Shown: positions 23,822-34,657, counted from the stretch's first letter. The stretch is DNA of 64,000 bases from Aspidapion aeneum (GCA_963576565.1 OY755046.1:53733471-53797470); one strand, 5' to 3'. Numbers and translations: made by a program. The notes: a model not told the origin generated them from the letters alone.

Positions 23822-24602
23822 GGTATACTTTACCCCTATATTTTGAATAGGGAAAGTGAGTCTAGTGATACCTTGTTTTGAAGCTCTCTTGAATATCTTT
23901 ACAAGCGTGTAAAAATTTCGAAAATCCATCGATTAGTTTTTGAGATATTTGCTTTACAAATATTTAAATTTAACATGGAGTAATAAAATTACATTTAACA
24001 CGTTGGCCACCAAGCATGATTTTCGCATTCTGGTGCAGGGTACCATACGAATCACCGGTGACTCGTACAGTACAGTTCACTTCTGTACTTTATGTATCAC
24101 CGGTGATAACGAACACAAGTCATTTTAAATACTTGTTAAAAACGCCGGTGGATAAAGAATGGAATGACATTTTGGGTATGGTACAGGGATGAACTAAAAC
24201 AGGGAATAGGTGCGACTTTTTAGCAGTGGGCTGTAGGGACACTCGGGCTATGTATCACCGGTGAGTCATATGGTAGCTAACGTGTTATATCCGAAAAATA
24301 TAAAATTCTAATTAATTTTTTTTTATCAGTTTATGTTAAATTTGAAAGTTTGAGGCGAATTATCTCAAAAAGTAATGGATAGATTTTTTGAAATTTTGAT
24401 ACGGTTGTAAGGACATTCAAAAGGCTTTCAAAACAAGGTATCACTAGACCCACTTTCCCCGTGCTACAAAAATTTCAAGATAGTCAAAAAGTGTCTCCCT
24501 CGCAAACAAAATCGACTTGTCCGAGCGTTTCTCCAAATTCGCACTCTAAATACCCAAAAAAGCCTCCGTTTCAATGTTCGTGAAACACCCTGTATATCTA
24601 CC

Positions 24603-25584
24603 TTTCTTCTCAGTTTTTGATAAGAGTCCACAGAACATCGCTCTATCATTTAAGTGATGAGTAAGAGGCTGCATTTTTGTCAATAGCTTCATTTTGCCGA
24701 GACTTTTTCTTCTGCAAAAATTCTTGAAAGTGATTTCAACAGGGTTGCCGATTTTTACTATGTTTCCTCAATAATTCAGAATCTGAAGTGGAAACTTCAT
24801 AAAAATCCTGTTTAGCTTCCGTCTGTTCCTTTTCTTTCTCCTTTTTCTTAAATCGGATTTTTTTCCGTGGCTTATACAAATGCGTTTAAATGTAAATGGC
24901 AACATTGTCCTACAAATTGCATGCTTGATTTGGCCAGTCCGACGCTCGAACCATGTCTGCGCCTGCGCACTCTGGGAGAATTAACTTTTAGGACTTTGTC
25001 TATGCAAATACTTAACTGTTTTTAACAAACATTATAGCTAACGGGCGCGTAGCGCTGGGGAGGGTTTAGGGGTAAAACCCCCCTGAGGCAAATATTGTTA
25101 ATAAAATTTTCGTATATAAAATGTTTTATATATACATTTATATATTCAAAACGTAGCACCGCAAAATTAGAAAATCACAGCTAATAATAAGTCACGGATG
25201 TTTTTTTATTTAAAAAATTGATTTTTAGCCCTTTGGCCGAGAAATAACTAACATTTATTATTAAAAATATTAAGAAACTTAACCCAATATTCCACAGATG
25301 TCTAAAAATGAATTTGAAAAAAAGATAGGTCCTTTGGTGAGGTCGGCCAAACAAACACGAGGTCTTGATACTTTTACTCAGGTTGCCTACAGAATTAGAC
25401 CAGTCAGGTGAACTTAACTTGACGACTGTAACTGCGTCTTCGGGTTTCCATAAAACAAATGGTATAAGGCGACCCCATCCGATGACGTAGATTTTTTAAT
25501 CTGATCACAGTCGGCTTGTCAAGTTCAATGACCGGTCAAACTCTTTACGTAACCTGTGTAAAAACCTTGGGCCAAAAAGGGAAC
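24603..25584. other. no gene recognised
   Basis: AT-rich, with no domain, RNA gene or clear repeat recognised. Confidence 0.4.
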
Positions 25585-25837
25585 AATTTGTATTGGCAAC
25601 ACTGAAATTCTTTTGGAAAATTGTAGTGTGGTAACACTGATTATTAAAAATGTCAAGATAAATAAGTTGTATTTTCCGCTGTGTTTTTGGTTTTAATTGT
25701 TTTGACTAACGTATTATTTTTGGGTATTTTTTTCAGTTTTTGTTATGTTAATAGCCTAAAAAAAATTGTTTTGATAGATTCAGTGTTACCACACTACAAT
25801 CTTTTTAAAAAAATTCAGTGTTGCCAACATAAATTGT
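25585..25837. mobile_element. short foldback/MITE, ~56-bp arms
   Basis: The left arm (25585-25640, ending TTGTAGTGTGGTAACACTGA) pairs with the right arm (25780-25837, starting TCAGTGTTACCACACTACAA). The second shared block is GGCAACACTGAA against TTCAGTGTTGCC. The loop is about 140 bp and non-coding. Confidence 0.7.
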
Positions 25838-27555
25838 CAACCGTTGGCGAACCTGAATGCCGCAGTGCTTTCATAGTATGATTTACAAACTTTTATGACC
25901 AAAATAAAAATCGATGTGTGTATATTTATTTTGGTTCTCACTTCTCTGGGTATGTTTTTAATTTATATTTTGTAGACCAGGTGCTTGAATTTTGAAACCC
26001 CATATTTTTTGTGCCCACCGGCAAAGAACTCATAACTTCGTATCAAATTATCTTCATTATCCCGAAATTTTTCGTGAATGAATGAAGTTAAGATGTGCCC
26101 TCCAGATAAAACGCAGCATTTGTTTGGAAAAGATGGCAGACGTATGAAAAAAAAGAATAATAAAAAACGTAAAAAAATAATAAGAAGAAGAAAAGAGCAA
26201 ACACAAAATGAAAAATAATTAGATATATTAATATATACAGGTAACAATAAGTGACCGGAAAAGATAATAGAAGAAAAAAAGTTATTAGACAACACCTTAT
26301 TTAATAAGGGTGGCCATTGGTTGAAAAAATAGACGTAACTACCCTGTCGGTTTGTTTAGGACACGATAATTTAAAAACCGATAAGCCGATTTTAATCAGA
26401 TTGGACACATACATTTTGCGATATCCGTAGATAAAGCAATGCAGTTTTGGTGGGGGCTGCAGGGGGGTTAAATATTTTTTAAAAATCCTAATTCGGGAAC
26501 TTTAGCAGCTAGCGAAACGAAGTTTTCAAATTTAGATTAAGAATTACATTTTTAATAAAAATTTTCACAGTCTGTCAGTCACAATTAAAAGAAAATTATA
26601 TAGTTTTTTTTGCGTACGTACACCAAGTACAAAAGATAGATAGTACTATTTCTATTTTGTTTAGGAAGAGAAGTAAAACTTAAATTTAGAAAAAAAATTG
26701 TATATTAAGAGCAATGTTAGTTGTTACATATACAACTAAACGTAGAAGACTTCCAACACTTTCATAATCACAACACTTTTTCCTATACCTTCTATAAACT
26801 AAATGGACATACATACAAACAGACAAACGAACACAAGACAAACTCACAGACTTGCAAATAATAAAACATTCAATCACAACTTCTTTACATAATAATTAAT
26901 GAACAGGCCCCTTCGTGCTGGATGAAGCTTTCAATTAACAAAATATTTGCTTTTAGCAAAGAATGCTACTATGCTTTCGTTAAAAAAAAACATTTTGTGG
27001 CTATTTCGCTTTCATTAAAAAATCATTTTGTATTCAGATTTTTCTAAACCAACACTAATTTTGATAGCAAAAATATCTTTTTTTATGTAGCCTTCAGTTT
27101 GTTAATTTAAAAAAAATTGTCATTTGTTTTATACTTTAAAATAATATTAGATCTATAAAAGAGACTTCTTCAATTAACAAGAGGGCAGGATAAACTAATT
27201 ATGTATTTTTTCATTAAGACTGTATTTGTTATGTTTAGTTATTGACTAAAGTTTTGTTTATTGATATTAGTTATTGACTAGAGTTTTGTTTTTTCTTTCT
27301 TTTTCACTTTTGTTTTTTTTTTGTTCTTTTTTGTCTGTATTTCGGGTACAAAATGACTTTTAAAGAGGGCATTTTTATTGAAATTGATTTTTTTTCAGTG
27401 GGTTATGACTAAGACTAATAAAAAACAAAAGACGAGTATGAACAGCCGATTTAGTTTGAGACAGCTAAGAATAATCAAAGGACAAAGACTAATCAAAAAC
27501 AAAAGACTTAAGACTAGCTTAAATTGATTTTAGAAAAAAATATCTGATGATGGCA
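25838..27555. other. no gene recognised
   Basis: AT-rich, with A-rich and T-rich low-complexity stretches (about 26140-26215, 27290-27340). Minus-strand frames of 110 and 63 codons are low-complexity and unsupported. Confidence 0.4.
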
Positions 27556-27886
27556 CTGAATAGGGAACTTGCCCAAAAAATCGAATCCTTTAAAAACAAT
27601 TAAAATCGTAAGATATTATCATAAGAAACTTCCTGGAAAAAGAAAAATTCCAATAACAATTAAATTAGCTGAGAAATAATGGTTTGAAATTTGAATAACT
27701 TGACCTGTTCTTAAAACGCGCTACCATTGCTTGTGACGTCACGCCTTTGGATCTACATTGAAACAACACGTAAATAATTGATATTGTAATTATTGGAGCT
27801 TTGAACGTGGTGTTCAGTTATTTCCAGACGTAGTTTTGTCTAAATTTTCTTAATTTAGTGTTTTGTGATTCTGGTAAAGACTGGAA

Positions 27887-28017
27887 ATGGTTGATGCGAG
27901 GTTTATAAAAGGACAATCAGACAATTTACCTAGAGTTGATATGTTTATGACTGCATTATACATTAAAAATTCGGAGGATTTTTCTCAAGCTAAAGTTCGT
28001 GGTGTAAAAGCTCGCAA
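27887..28017 (+). CDS. first coding exon of an unknown transposon protein, ends at GTAAGT
   Basis: An ATG in good context (GGAAATGG) opens a 43-codon frame, starting MVDARFIKGQSDNLPRVDMF and ending at ...VRGVKARK. It is followed directly by a consensus splice donor GTAAGT at 28018. The exon is 131 nt, so the intron is in phase 2. I recall this N-terminal style from insect proteins that combine a SWIM-type zinc region with a YqaJ-like exonuclease and are linked to ISL2EU elements. That is memory of a family, not something shown here. No second exon is recognisable before the element's right end, so the exon is an orphan. Confidence 0.45.
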
Positions 28018-28388
28018 GTAAGTATAAATACCTAAGTACTGTAAGTACTATAATATAATAATTATATATATATAACCATACTAATAAGTCTTATTAAAAA
28101 TAAGTATATTAATTAAGTGAACCTATTTAAAACACTGTTTAGAATGAGCTCTATAAACACTAGTGCTGATTTATTTTAATTTATACCTACCCAAATAGGT
28201 ACAGAGTGGTCCAAATTGGACACTTTTGATAGGAAACACCCATTTCTAGAGGAGATAGAAAAAAAACTAACCTACATGTTACGAGCTCGATTTTTGTTAA
28301 AACATTAATGCCGAAAACCGCACATCGATATCTTAAACTACTTTCAAGATATGTATTTTCAATTTGGTGCATTTTCGACCCACCCCCG

Positions 28389-28880
28389 TAACTTTTTTAT
28401 TAATGAATATTTTTTATTACTGTAAAAAGTTTCCAAAGCACTTTTTTAAGAGCAATTCAACTGTCAAATTAAATTTTATCTGTCACATTTAGTTTTTGAG
28501 ATATTACATAAGGTTTGTATTTTTCTTATGGAATTACCTTTTTTTATTCGATTTTTGAAATCAGCGTAATTTTTTTTTTAATGACATGTCACACTTAATA
28601 TTTAATTTTTTTAGTCTTGAGTTACCTCTTAACTTTTTTTTTAGTTTGCTGAATAAGAATTGGTTTAAATTATTATTAAATTATTTAAAAAAAATAAAAA
28701 AAATAAGTAATAAAAAAATTAAAATAAGGATCAATCCATAAGTAAAATATAAACTTTATGTATTATCTCAAAAACTAAAAGTGACGAATAAACTTTAATT
28801 TGACAGTTGAATTGCTCTTAAAAAAGTGCCTAAAGAATGTTTTTACAGAAATAAAAAATATTCATAAATAAAAAAGTTAT
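28389..28880. repeat. foldback, ~130-bp arms, inside the TIR element
   Basis: The left arm (28389-28520) and right arm (28748-28880) are inverted copies. An example is AGCAATTCAACTGTCAAATT against AATTTGACAGTTGAATTGCT, with flanking AACTTTTTTATT against AATAAAAAAGTT. It is probably an independent insertion. A short minus-strand frame at 28187-28372 lies just outside and is unsupported. Confidence 0.7.
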
Positions 28881-29472
28881 GAACCGAATGGCCGTCATAA
28901 GGGGCCCGGGATTTTTCTAAGGAGTGACGTCACAGCGGCTGCCGCGCATTTTGCTGTGTTTGAATATACCAGTCAGCGATTCCAACTTTAATTATTTATT
29001 GTAAAATTGTATTGCGATTTAAGGGCTGATATTTGGTATAATGCGTTTTCATACAGAAACACACATTTTAGTAAAATAAAAAAAAAATGGGCGAGTTCCC
29101 TATTGCCGAAAGCGCTTACGTTTATGATAAATTAAAAGTACAGTAGAACCCCGGTTATCCGTGCGCGGATTATCCGGGCTGCGGATTATCCGGGCTGCGG
29201 ATTATCCGGGCTGCGGATTATCCGGGCTGCGGATTATCCGTGCTATGATTTCCCATCATCGAAATTGTGTCTTTAAAGTTCTATCGAAGTAGTGTTACCG
29301 GAAATCACTCGACCAAAACCTTATGTAGAATTATATTTTTTGTTCTGTTATCTTTTTATGCAATACATACCTATAAACTTAGTTTGAACTTATGGGATCT
29401 TTTTTTTTCTGTCATATTTTGAGTATATATACATAATATTGATACAAATTTAAGTTATTTAAATTTTATAAT

Positions 29473-29854
29473 TGGAATTTATTTAGGTTTAGTGTAGTAT
29501 TAGGTCGATTTATCTTAAGGTTGTATTCTTAGTCTAGGTTTTAGTTGCGTTGTCTGTGGCTTGCGGTCGCGGTAGTGCGGGAACTTTCCGGACGTCGAAG
29601 GCTGCCGGAAAGTTCGAGAGAGATGGGCGATCCTATATATAGGGCCGGGGTCGCGCACCAGGCAGTCAGTTACAGATACCGTACTGTAGTGGTCGTGAGA
29701 TTAACACGAAGTTGATAGACCGATTATAGTAGTGAATTATTAGCAAGTTATTACTAAGTTTAAGTGCGTGTTTTTGTACACAATTTGGAGAAATAAATTG
29801 ACATATCGTTTTCAACAATTGCGAGTTTTAATTTGTCGTTGTGAACCCGTAACA
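29473..29854 (+). repeat. 5' LTR of gypsy element
   Basis: Starts around GGAATTTATTTAGG and ends ...CCCGTAACA, shared with the 3' LTR at 43294-43633. The exact first base is ambiguous because the copies differ (TGG against AGG). It contains the promoter described separately. AATAAA at about 29792 is a likely polyadenylation signal. Confidence 0.85.
29581..29671 (+). promoter_or_regulatory. gypsy LTR promoter: HSE-like inverted repeats, TATA, Inr
   Basis: The perfect 11-bp inverted repeat GAACTTTCCGG (29581-29591) / CCGGAAAGTTC (29605-29615) contains two imperfect heat-shock-type trimers (GAA-ct-TTC-cg-GAc and GAA-ag-TTC-ga-GAg). It lies upstream of TATATATA (29634-29641). A TCAGTT initiator is at 29666-29671, about 32 bp after the TATA start, which is core promoter spacing. 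Confidence 0.65.
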
Positions 29855-29856
29855 AT

Positions 29857-29874
29857 TGGTGTCAGAAGTGAGAT
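29857..29874 (+). promoter_or_regulatory. primer-binding site candidate
   Basis: TGGTGTCAGAAGTGAGAT starts two bases after the LTR end, where a tRNA 3' end (CCA) would pair to prime minus-strand synthesis. The tRNA was not identified. Confidence 0.6.
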
Positions 29875-29889
29875 TAAAAGAAATAAATA

Positions 29890-30047
29890 GTGCAAAGACT
29901 ATCCTTACACAGTACCACCGGCTAGGACAATTAAAAAGAAGAACAGTAAGTGATTTTGCCAGAATATTCGGAACTGAATAGTGCAAAGACTACCCTTACA
30001 TATTACCACCGGATAGGACAATTGGACAGAAAAACAGTAAGTCATTT
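29890..30047 (+). repeat. 91-bp tandem duplication in gypsy leader
   Basis: GTGCAAAGACTA at 29890 recurs at 29981. Each copy carries ACAGTAAGT followed by TTTTnCCAGAATATTC, so the second copy runs into the 113-bp array. Confidence 0.7.
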
Positions 30048-30738
30048 TTCCAGAATATTCGAAGAAGTTCAATATTGTTTTATTCAAAAACTAAAAGAGA
30101 TATTTAAGAACCTACTTCGACATTAACTTTACAGTCCAAAAATTGATAATTAGAGAGATTTTCTAGAATATTCTATAACATTCTACGACGTTCTATTCAA
30201 AAACTAGAAGAGATATACAAATACCGACTTCGACATTAGATTAGTAATTTTAAAAGTAAGAATCAGAAAGAATTTCTAGAACATTCCATCACTTTCTACG
30301 ACGCTCTATTCGAAAACCAGAAGAAATATCCAAAAAGAGACTTCGACATTAGCTTAGTAATTTCAAAAGTAAGAACTAAAAAGAATTTCTAGAAGATTCC
30401 ATAACATTCTACGACGTTCTATTCAAAAACTAGAAGAGATATACAAATACCGATTTCGACATTAGTTTAGTTATTTCAAAAGTAAGAATTAGAAAGAATT
30501 TCTAGAAGATTCCATAACATTCTACGACGTTCTATTCAAAAACTAGAAGAGATATACAAATACCGACTTCGACAGTAGCTTAGTTATTTTAAAAGTAACA
30601 ATTAGAAATTATTTCTAGAATATTCCATAACATTCTACGACGGTATATTCGAGAACCAAAAGAGATAATCAAAAAGTGACTTCTACATTTGCCTAGTAGC
30701 AGAAAGAGTAGCATTTACCGGTATATTCCAGAACATTC
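30048..30738 (+). promoter_or_regulatory. array of seven perfect heat-shock elements (HSF sites)
   Basis: TTCnnGAAnnTTC, three contiguous inverted nGAAn pentamers, occurs at 30048, 30161, 30274, 30387, 30500, 30613 and 30726, always 113 bp apart. In several units (for example 30387) the five-base phase continues, with further TTC units at +20, +30 and +35, so each site is an extended HSE. The site type is the known binding consensus of heat-shock factor; its activity here is inferred. Confidence 0.75.
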
Positions 30739-30838
30739 CATTAGGTTCTATTTAAGAATTGGAAGAGATATTGAAAAACCGACTTCGACATTCGCTTTAT
30801 AGCCCTAAAATAGACGTTTTAAGTGATTTATCAGGAAG
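30048..30838 (+). repeat. 113-bp tandem array in the gypsy 5' untranslated leader
   Basis: The block TATTCAAAAACTAGAAGAGA and its variants start at 30081, 30194, 30307, 30420, 30533 and 30646, exactly 113 bp apart, with a final diverged unit at 30749. Units also share GACTTCGACATTAG and the heat-shock motifs annotated separately. The exact spacing despite base divergence shows that indels are few. No coding frame crosses it; gag starts just after. Confidence 0.9.
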
Positions 30839-30841
30839 TTG

Positions 30842-31642
30842 ATGCTTACTAGACAAGGATCGGCAAAGATGGAAGATCTAACTAAAATGATACAGGCTCT
30901 AGCAGCTCAAATGGCTCAAAATCAGAACGATATAAGACAGACCATGGAACAAAACCAGAATGACATGAGACAGACATTAGATAGCATGCAACAAAACTTC
31001 GATCAGATAAAGAGCAACTCCGAACAGCTGAGAGAAGAGTTCAAGACTGCAACCGAAGATCTTAAGGAAGAAATAACCCAAAGAATGCATAGTGTAGAAC
31101 AAAAGGTACAAAATAATTTGCAGAATGTAGAAGAAACGGTACAAAATGTTAAAGAGAAGGTACAAAATGTTGAAGAAAAGGTACAACATGTTGAAGAAAA
31201 AGTGGAGAACAAACTACAGAATGTAAGGGAAGAAGTTTTTCAAACCATGGAAGAAAAATTCCAGGACGTGTCGAAACAGCTTATACAGCAGAAAGAACAC
31301 AACAAAATAAAAGCTCAGGGATGTGTCGTGAATTCCAACCAGAACATTAAGCCTCCAAATTTTGACGGTACGTCCTCCTGGTCCACCTACAAACAACAAT
31401 TTGAAGCTGCCGCCGCTGCAAATGGTTGGGACGAGGACGAAAAAGCTAGAGCGTTGTTAGTAGCTCTACGGGAACCTGCACTCGGACTTTTACGGTCCAT
31501 TCCAGTCGAACTAAAACAGAATTATAACGCTTTAGTGGCAGCGCTAGAAAGAAGGTATGGAGACGAACACTTGCGAAATTTAAATTTGGTCAGAATTAAA
31601 TGTTCGTCAACAAAGAACAGGAGAATCATTGCAAGAGTATGA
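30842..31642 (+). pseudogene. gypsy gag, N-terminal part (frame breaks near 31605)
   Basis: An ATG at 30842 opens the capsid polyprotein gene of the gypsy element. Residues about 85-135 form a long coiled coil built of near-perfect seven-residue repeats (VQNVEEK-type), preceded by Gln/Asn-rich repeats (AQNQNDIRQT). A capsid-like region follows (FDGTSSWSTYKQQFEAAAAA). The frame is lost near 31605 and the homologous sequence continues in another frame from about 31608. A single-base gain or loss therefore broke gag in this copy; the visible tail after the break is out-of-frame noise. Confidence 0.8.
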
Positions 31643-32102
31643 AGCAGATATCAGGAGGCTGATGTATTTAGCTTACCCAGAAATGCCAGAAAATTACAGA
31701 GATCCCTTCTCGGTAGATCGCTTTATTAACGGATTACGAGACACGGACTTAGCAAAGTTACTTCGTCGAGAACGCTTCCATAACAGCAGTGAAGTGTTGA
31801 TTCGAGCCCTTGAAATTGAATCATCAAATAATATGTCCAGGCCAAAAGTAAGAGCTGTTTCAATTCAGGAGGGAGAAGAAATGAGCAATGGACATGAGGT
31901 CAACTCAAAAACGCTAAACCAAATGTTTCAATCACTGATAGAGAAGATTGACTCTTTGAAAGAAAGCAGACGATCCCCTCCAAATGTAAAGTGTTTCAGA
32001 TGCGGACGTACAGGGCATATTCAACGCGATTGTCGCGTCCAAATAAGGTCTCGCTCGCCATCTAGCGGGACAGAGTACCGAAGAAGAGATCAGGAAAACT
32101 AA
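31608..32102 (+). pseudogene. gypsy gag, C-terminal part with zinc knuckle
   Basis: This continues gag after the frame break: a capsid C-terminal-like region (QEYEADIRRLMYLAY..., then FINGL and LAKLLRRERF), and a nucleocapsid with one CCHC knuckle, CFRCGRTGHIQRDC (about 31991-32032), followed by an Arg/Ser-rich tail. It ends at a TAA (32100). Pol-like sequence then continues in the -1 frame, as expected for a gag-pol frameshift, but I do not see a canonical slippery heptamer at the stop. Confidence 0.75.
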
Positions 32103-32104
32103 AA

Positions 32105-34104
32105 CTAGTCAACGCAGAGGGGCGGGTGTTGGCTAATGGGAATAAAGCCCCCAAAATTTACTCTATTAAGAGCCTAAAACATACTGCTTAACATCGACGG
32201 ACTCATTAATGGGAGAAAAGTTAATATAACAGTAGACACTGGTGCTGCCATATCACTGCTTAAGTTCAAAATTGCAACGAGATATAAAATTCGACCAATA
32301 GGAAAGAAAATAACACTTAAGACTGTGACTGGAGAATCCGCCGACGTGTTGGGGCAGACAGATATAGACCTACAGCTGGGAAGATTGAAGATTCGCCACA
32401 CTGTATTGGTTGCCGAAATAGAAGACGAATTTATTTTGGGAATGGACTTGATAAGTAAACATGGATTTGCGTTTGATAATAAACTTAATACCCTAAGATT
32501 TGGGAATGAAGAGTTCATTTTGTCAAATAGTCACTTCAATAAAGAACCAATAAAGGTCGTGGCAGTATGCACAACAAGACTAGTCGGTAACAGTGAGACC
32601 ATAATTTTTGGGAGGCTGGAAAGTAAAACATCAAGCTGCGTCGGACTCATAAGCCAACAAAACACACCCAACACCTACCTCGTTGCAAAATCACTAGTTA
32701 AAACCGATAAAGACATCCCGATTAGAGTCGCCAATATTTTCCCAAATAGTGTCAAAATTAATAAGGGGGAGGTGGTAGCATTATTTGAACCAGTACAGAA
32801 AGTAACAAGATGTGAAGAGTCAACTTCCGAGGATACAAGCAAGTTACCAATGGAGGTACTTCAGCAATTTGAGTCAACTTGGCAACATCTCACTCCAGAA
32901 GAATATAGTAAAGCGAGAGAGTTTATAGAAGAACAAAGTAATATCTTCGAAACTAGGAGTAGTTCGGGACGCACAAACCTTATTCAACATGCTATCAACA
33001 CTGGCGATGCCCAACCGATAAGACAACCCCCCAGAAGACCACCAATGGCCAAGCAAGAAGAAGTTCACAATCTCATTAATAAAATGCTCAGCGACGGTGT
33101 TATTGAAGAGTCATCAAGTCCTTGGTCATCTCCTGTGGTGTTGGTCACTAAAAAGGATGGAAGTACTAGGTTTTGTGTCGACTACAGGAAACTTAACGAT
33201 GTGACCAAGAAAGATAGTTACCCACTGCCAAGAATAGACGACACATTAACAACGTTGGCAGGATCATATTGGTTTTCTACTCTTGACCTGAAAAGTGGGT
33301 ATTGGCAAGTAGGAATCTTTGAAAGAGATAAAGAGAAGACTGCATTCTCTGCTGGAAGTGGACTTTATCAGTTTAATGTGATGCCATTTGGCCTGTGCAA
33401 TGCCCCAGCTACATTTGAAAGACTAATGGAAGTCGTTCTACGAGGCCTTACTTGGAAAACCTGCCTAGTCTATTTGGATGATGTCATAGTAATGGGGAAA
33501 TCATTTCAAGAACATCTAGATAATTTACGAGAAGTATTCTCAAGAATCAGGAACGCAAATCTTAAATTAAACTCAAAGAAATGTTTTCTGTTCCAAGAAA
33601 AAGTTGAGTTCCTGGGTCACGTCGTTTCCCGAGAAGGCATCCATACCGACGAAAAGAAGCTACAAGCAATAAAAGAATGGCCTCAACCTCGTGACAAACA
33701 TGAATTGAGAAGCTTTTTGGGTCTGTGTACATACTACAGACGATTTGTAGAAGGATTCGCCAAAATAGCGTCTCCGTTACATAGACTTACAGAAGATAAA
33801 GCTTCTTACAAATGGAATACCGAATGTGACCAAGCATTTAGAAGACTAAAAGCAGCATTATGTTCTAGTCCGATTCTTGCATATCCCATTCCAAAAGGAA
33901 AATTCATATTAGATACTGATGCGAGCAACGATGGCATAGGAGCAGTACTCTCCCAAGTACAAGATGGAGAAGAACGGGTCATCGAATTTTTCAGCAAGAA
34001 GCTATCCAAACCAGAGAGAAATTATTGTGTTACTAGAAAGGAGCTCCTAGCCATAGTTAAATCCATAGATCACTTTCACAAATATCTCTACGGACAAGAG
34101 TTTC
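32105..34104 (+). pseudogene. gypsy pol: protease, reverse transcriptase, first part of RNase H
   Basis: A short -1 frame stretch (32105-32190) leads into the main frame, open from 32178; the change between them implies another single-base indel. The aspartic protease has VDTGAA (32232) and a hydrophobic ILGMDL flap-side motif. Reverse transcriptase has FCVDYRKLNDVTKK, the LDLKSGYWQV block, FGLCNAPATFERLM and catalytic YLDDV (about 33472). RNase H starts with LDTDASNDGIGAVLSQ (about 33906) and includes the KEL segment. It is cut at 34104 by the BEL insertion, with the frame resuming in phase at 41703. Up to the insertion the reverse transcriptase is intact. Confidence 0.88.
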
Positions 34105-34656
34105 TGGTCCGTACACCACTGTATATAAAAATTGTGTCGTCCCAAAATTTAAATAATAAATTAATAATTATAATTTTAATTCTAATTTCTTTGAATCAAT
34201 CAATCATTTAGTTTCTTCGATTCTTTTGCTTTCTAATTTCATTCGACCGCGCAAAAATCAAGCCTTTTTTTGTCTCAACTGAGCGCGACGCAGCGATCCC
34301 GAAAAGTGCATATAAAAATACTTTTATCAGTACAAATTTTTCTGCTCGACTGAAAACATTTTAAGAATACCTACGTCTTCTTATTTTTTAATTTTGTGCT
34401 CAAAATAACTCAAACCATTCAATTCATTTCAATATACTACAGAGTGATTCTTACGATTACGCCACGAGGTGATCAACCAAAGACGAGGAGGTAGGCCTAC
34501 CCAGGGAAGAAAACATCAAGAAACCGGTAAGTTGGGATAAAAAAAGGCCGTAGTAATTTTTCTTACAAACCCTGAGCGAGTTCATTTTAAAGCTTGCTGT
34601 CTATCGAAAGAACTAACATCGCTGAAAAATTATTAAGGAAACGTTAATATAATTTA
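34105..34656 (+). repeat. 5' LTR of nested BEL/Pao element
   Basis: 552 bp, from TGGTCCG to ATAATTTA. It is about 40 bp longer than the 3' copy because of a segment (about 34164-34210) rich in AATT/TCAATCAATC absent from the other LTR. Otherwise only a few substitutions separate them. TATATAAAA lies at about 34122 and CATATAAAAATA at 34310. A consensus splice donor GGTAAGT is at about 34526. Confidence 0.9.
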
Positions 34657-34657
34657 T

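Larger units (their letters stand above)
23094..24602. mobile_element. large foldback element containing two nested MITEs
   Basis: The left arm (from ATATACTGTGTTTC, about 23094) and right arm (ending GAAACACCCTGTATAT, about 24602) are inverted copies at roughly 90% identity by eye. Matching blocks include TTTAGAGTGCGAATTTGGAG and its complement, and TCTAGTGATACCTTGTTTTG (about 23858) against its complement (about 24435). The right arm gives the uninterrupted form; the left arm is split after TAGCAC (23230) by the MITE at 23254-23821. The loop (about 24015-24280) holds three ATCACCGGTGA motifs. There is no coding sequence. Confidence 0.75.
27559..29104 (+). mobile_element. TIR-bounded element carrying a first exon (possibly ISL2EU-like)
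   Basis: The inverted ends are AATAGGGAACTTGCCCA (27559-27575) and TGGGCGAGTTCCCTATT (29088-29104), one mismatch. A TGACGTCA palindrome lies inside each end (about 27736 and 28925). Between them are a short coding exon with a splice donor (27887-28017) and an internal foldback (28389-28880). The rest of the coding region is absent, so this is a deleted derivative. Assignment to an ISL2EU/YqaJ-bearing DNA transposon rests only on resemblance of the exon and is tentative. Confidence 0.55.

Noticed and set aside
29471..29474. Target duplication for the gypsy element
   Set aside because: Flanks (TATAAT left, ATATGT right) do not match exactly, so no duplication was claimed.
29940..30060. Mini-intron between GTAAGT and CCAG in the gypsy leader repeats
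   Set aside because: Only about 20 bases separate donor and acceptor, too short for an intron.
30977..31399. Minus-strand frames opposite the gypsy gag
   Set aside because: They are shadows of the coiled-coil repeats on the coding strand.
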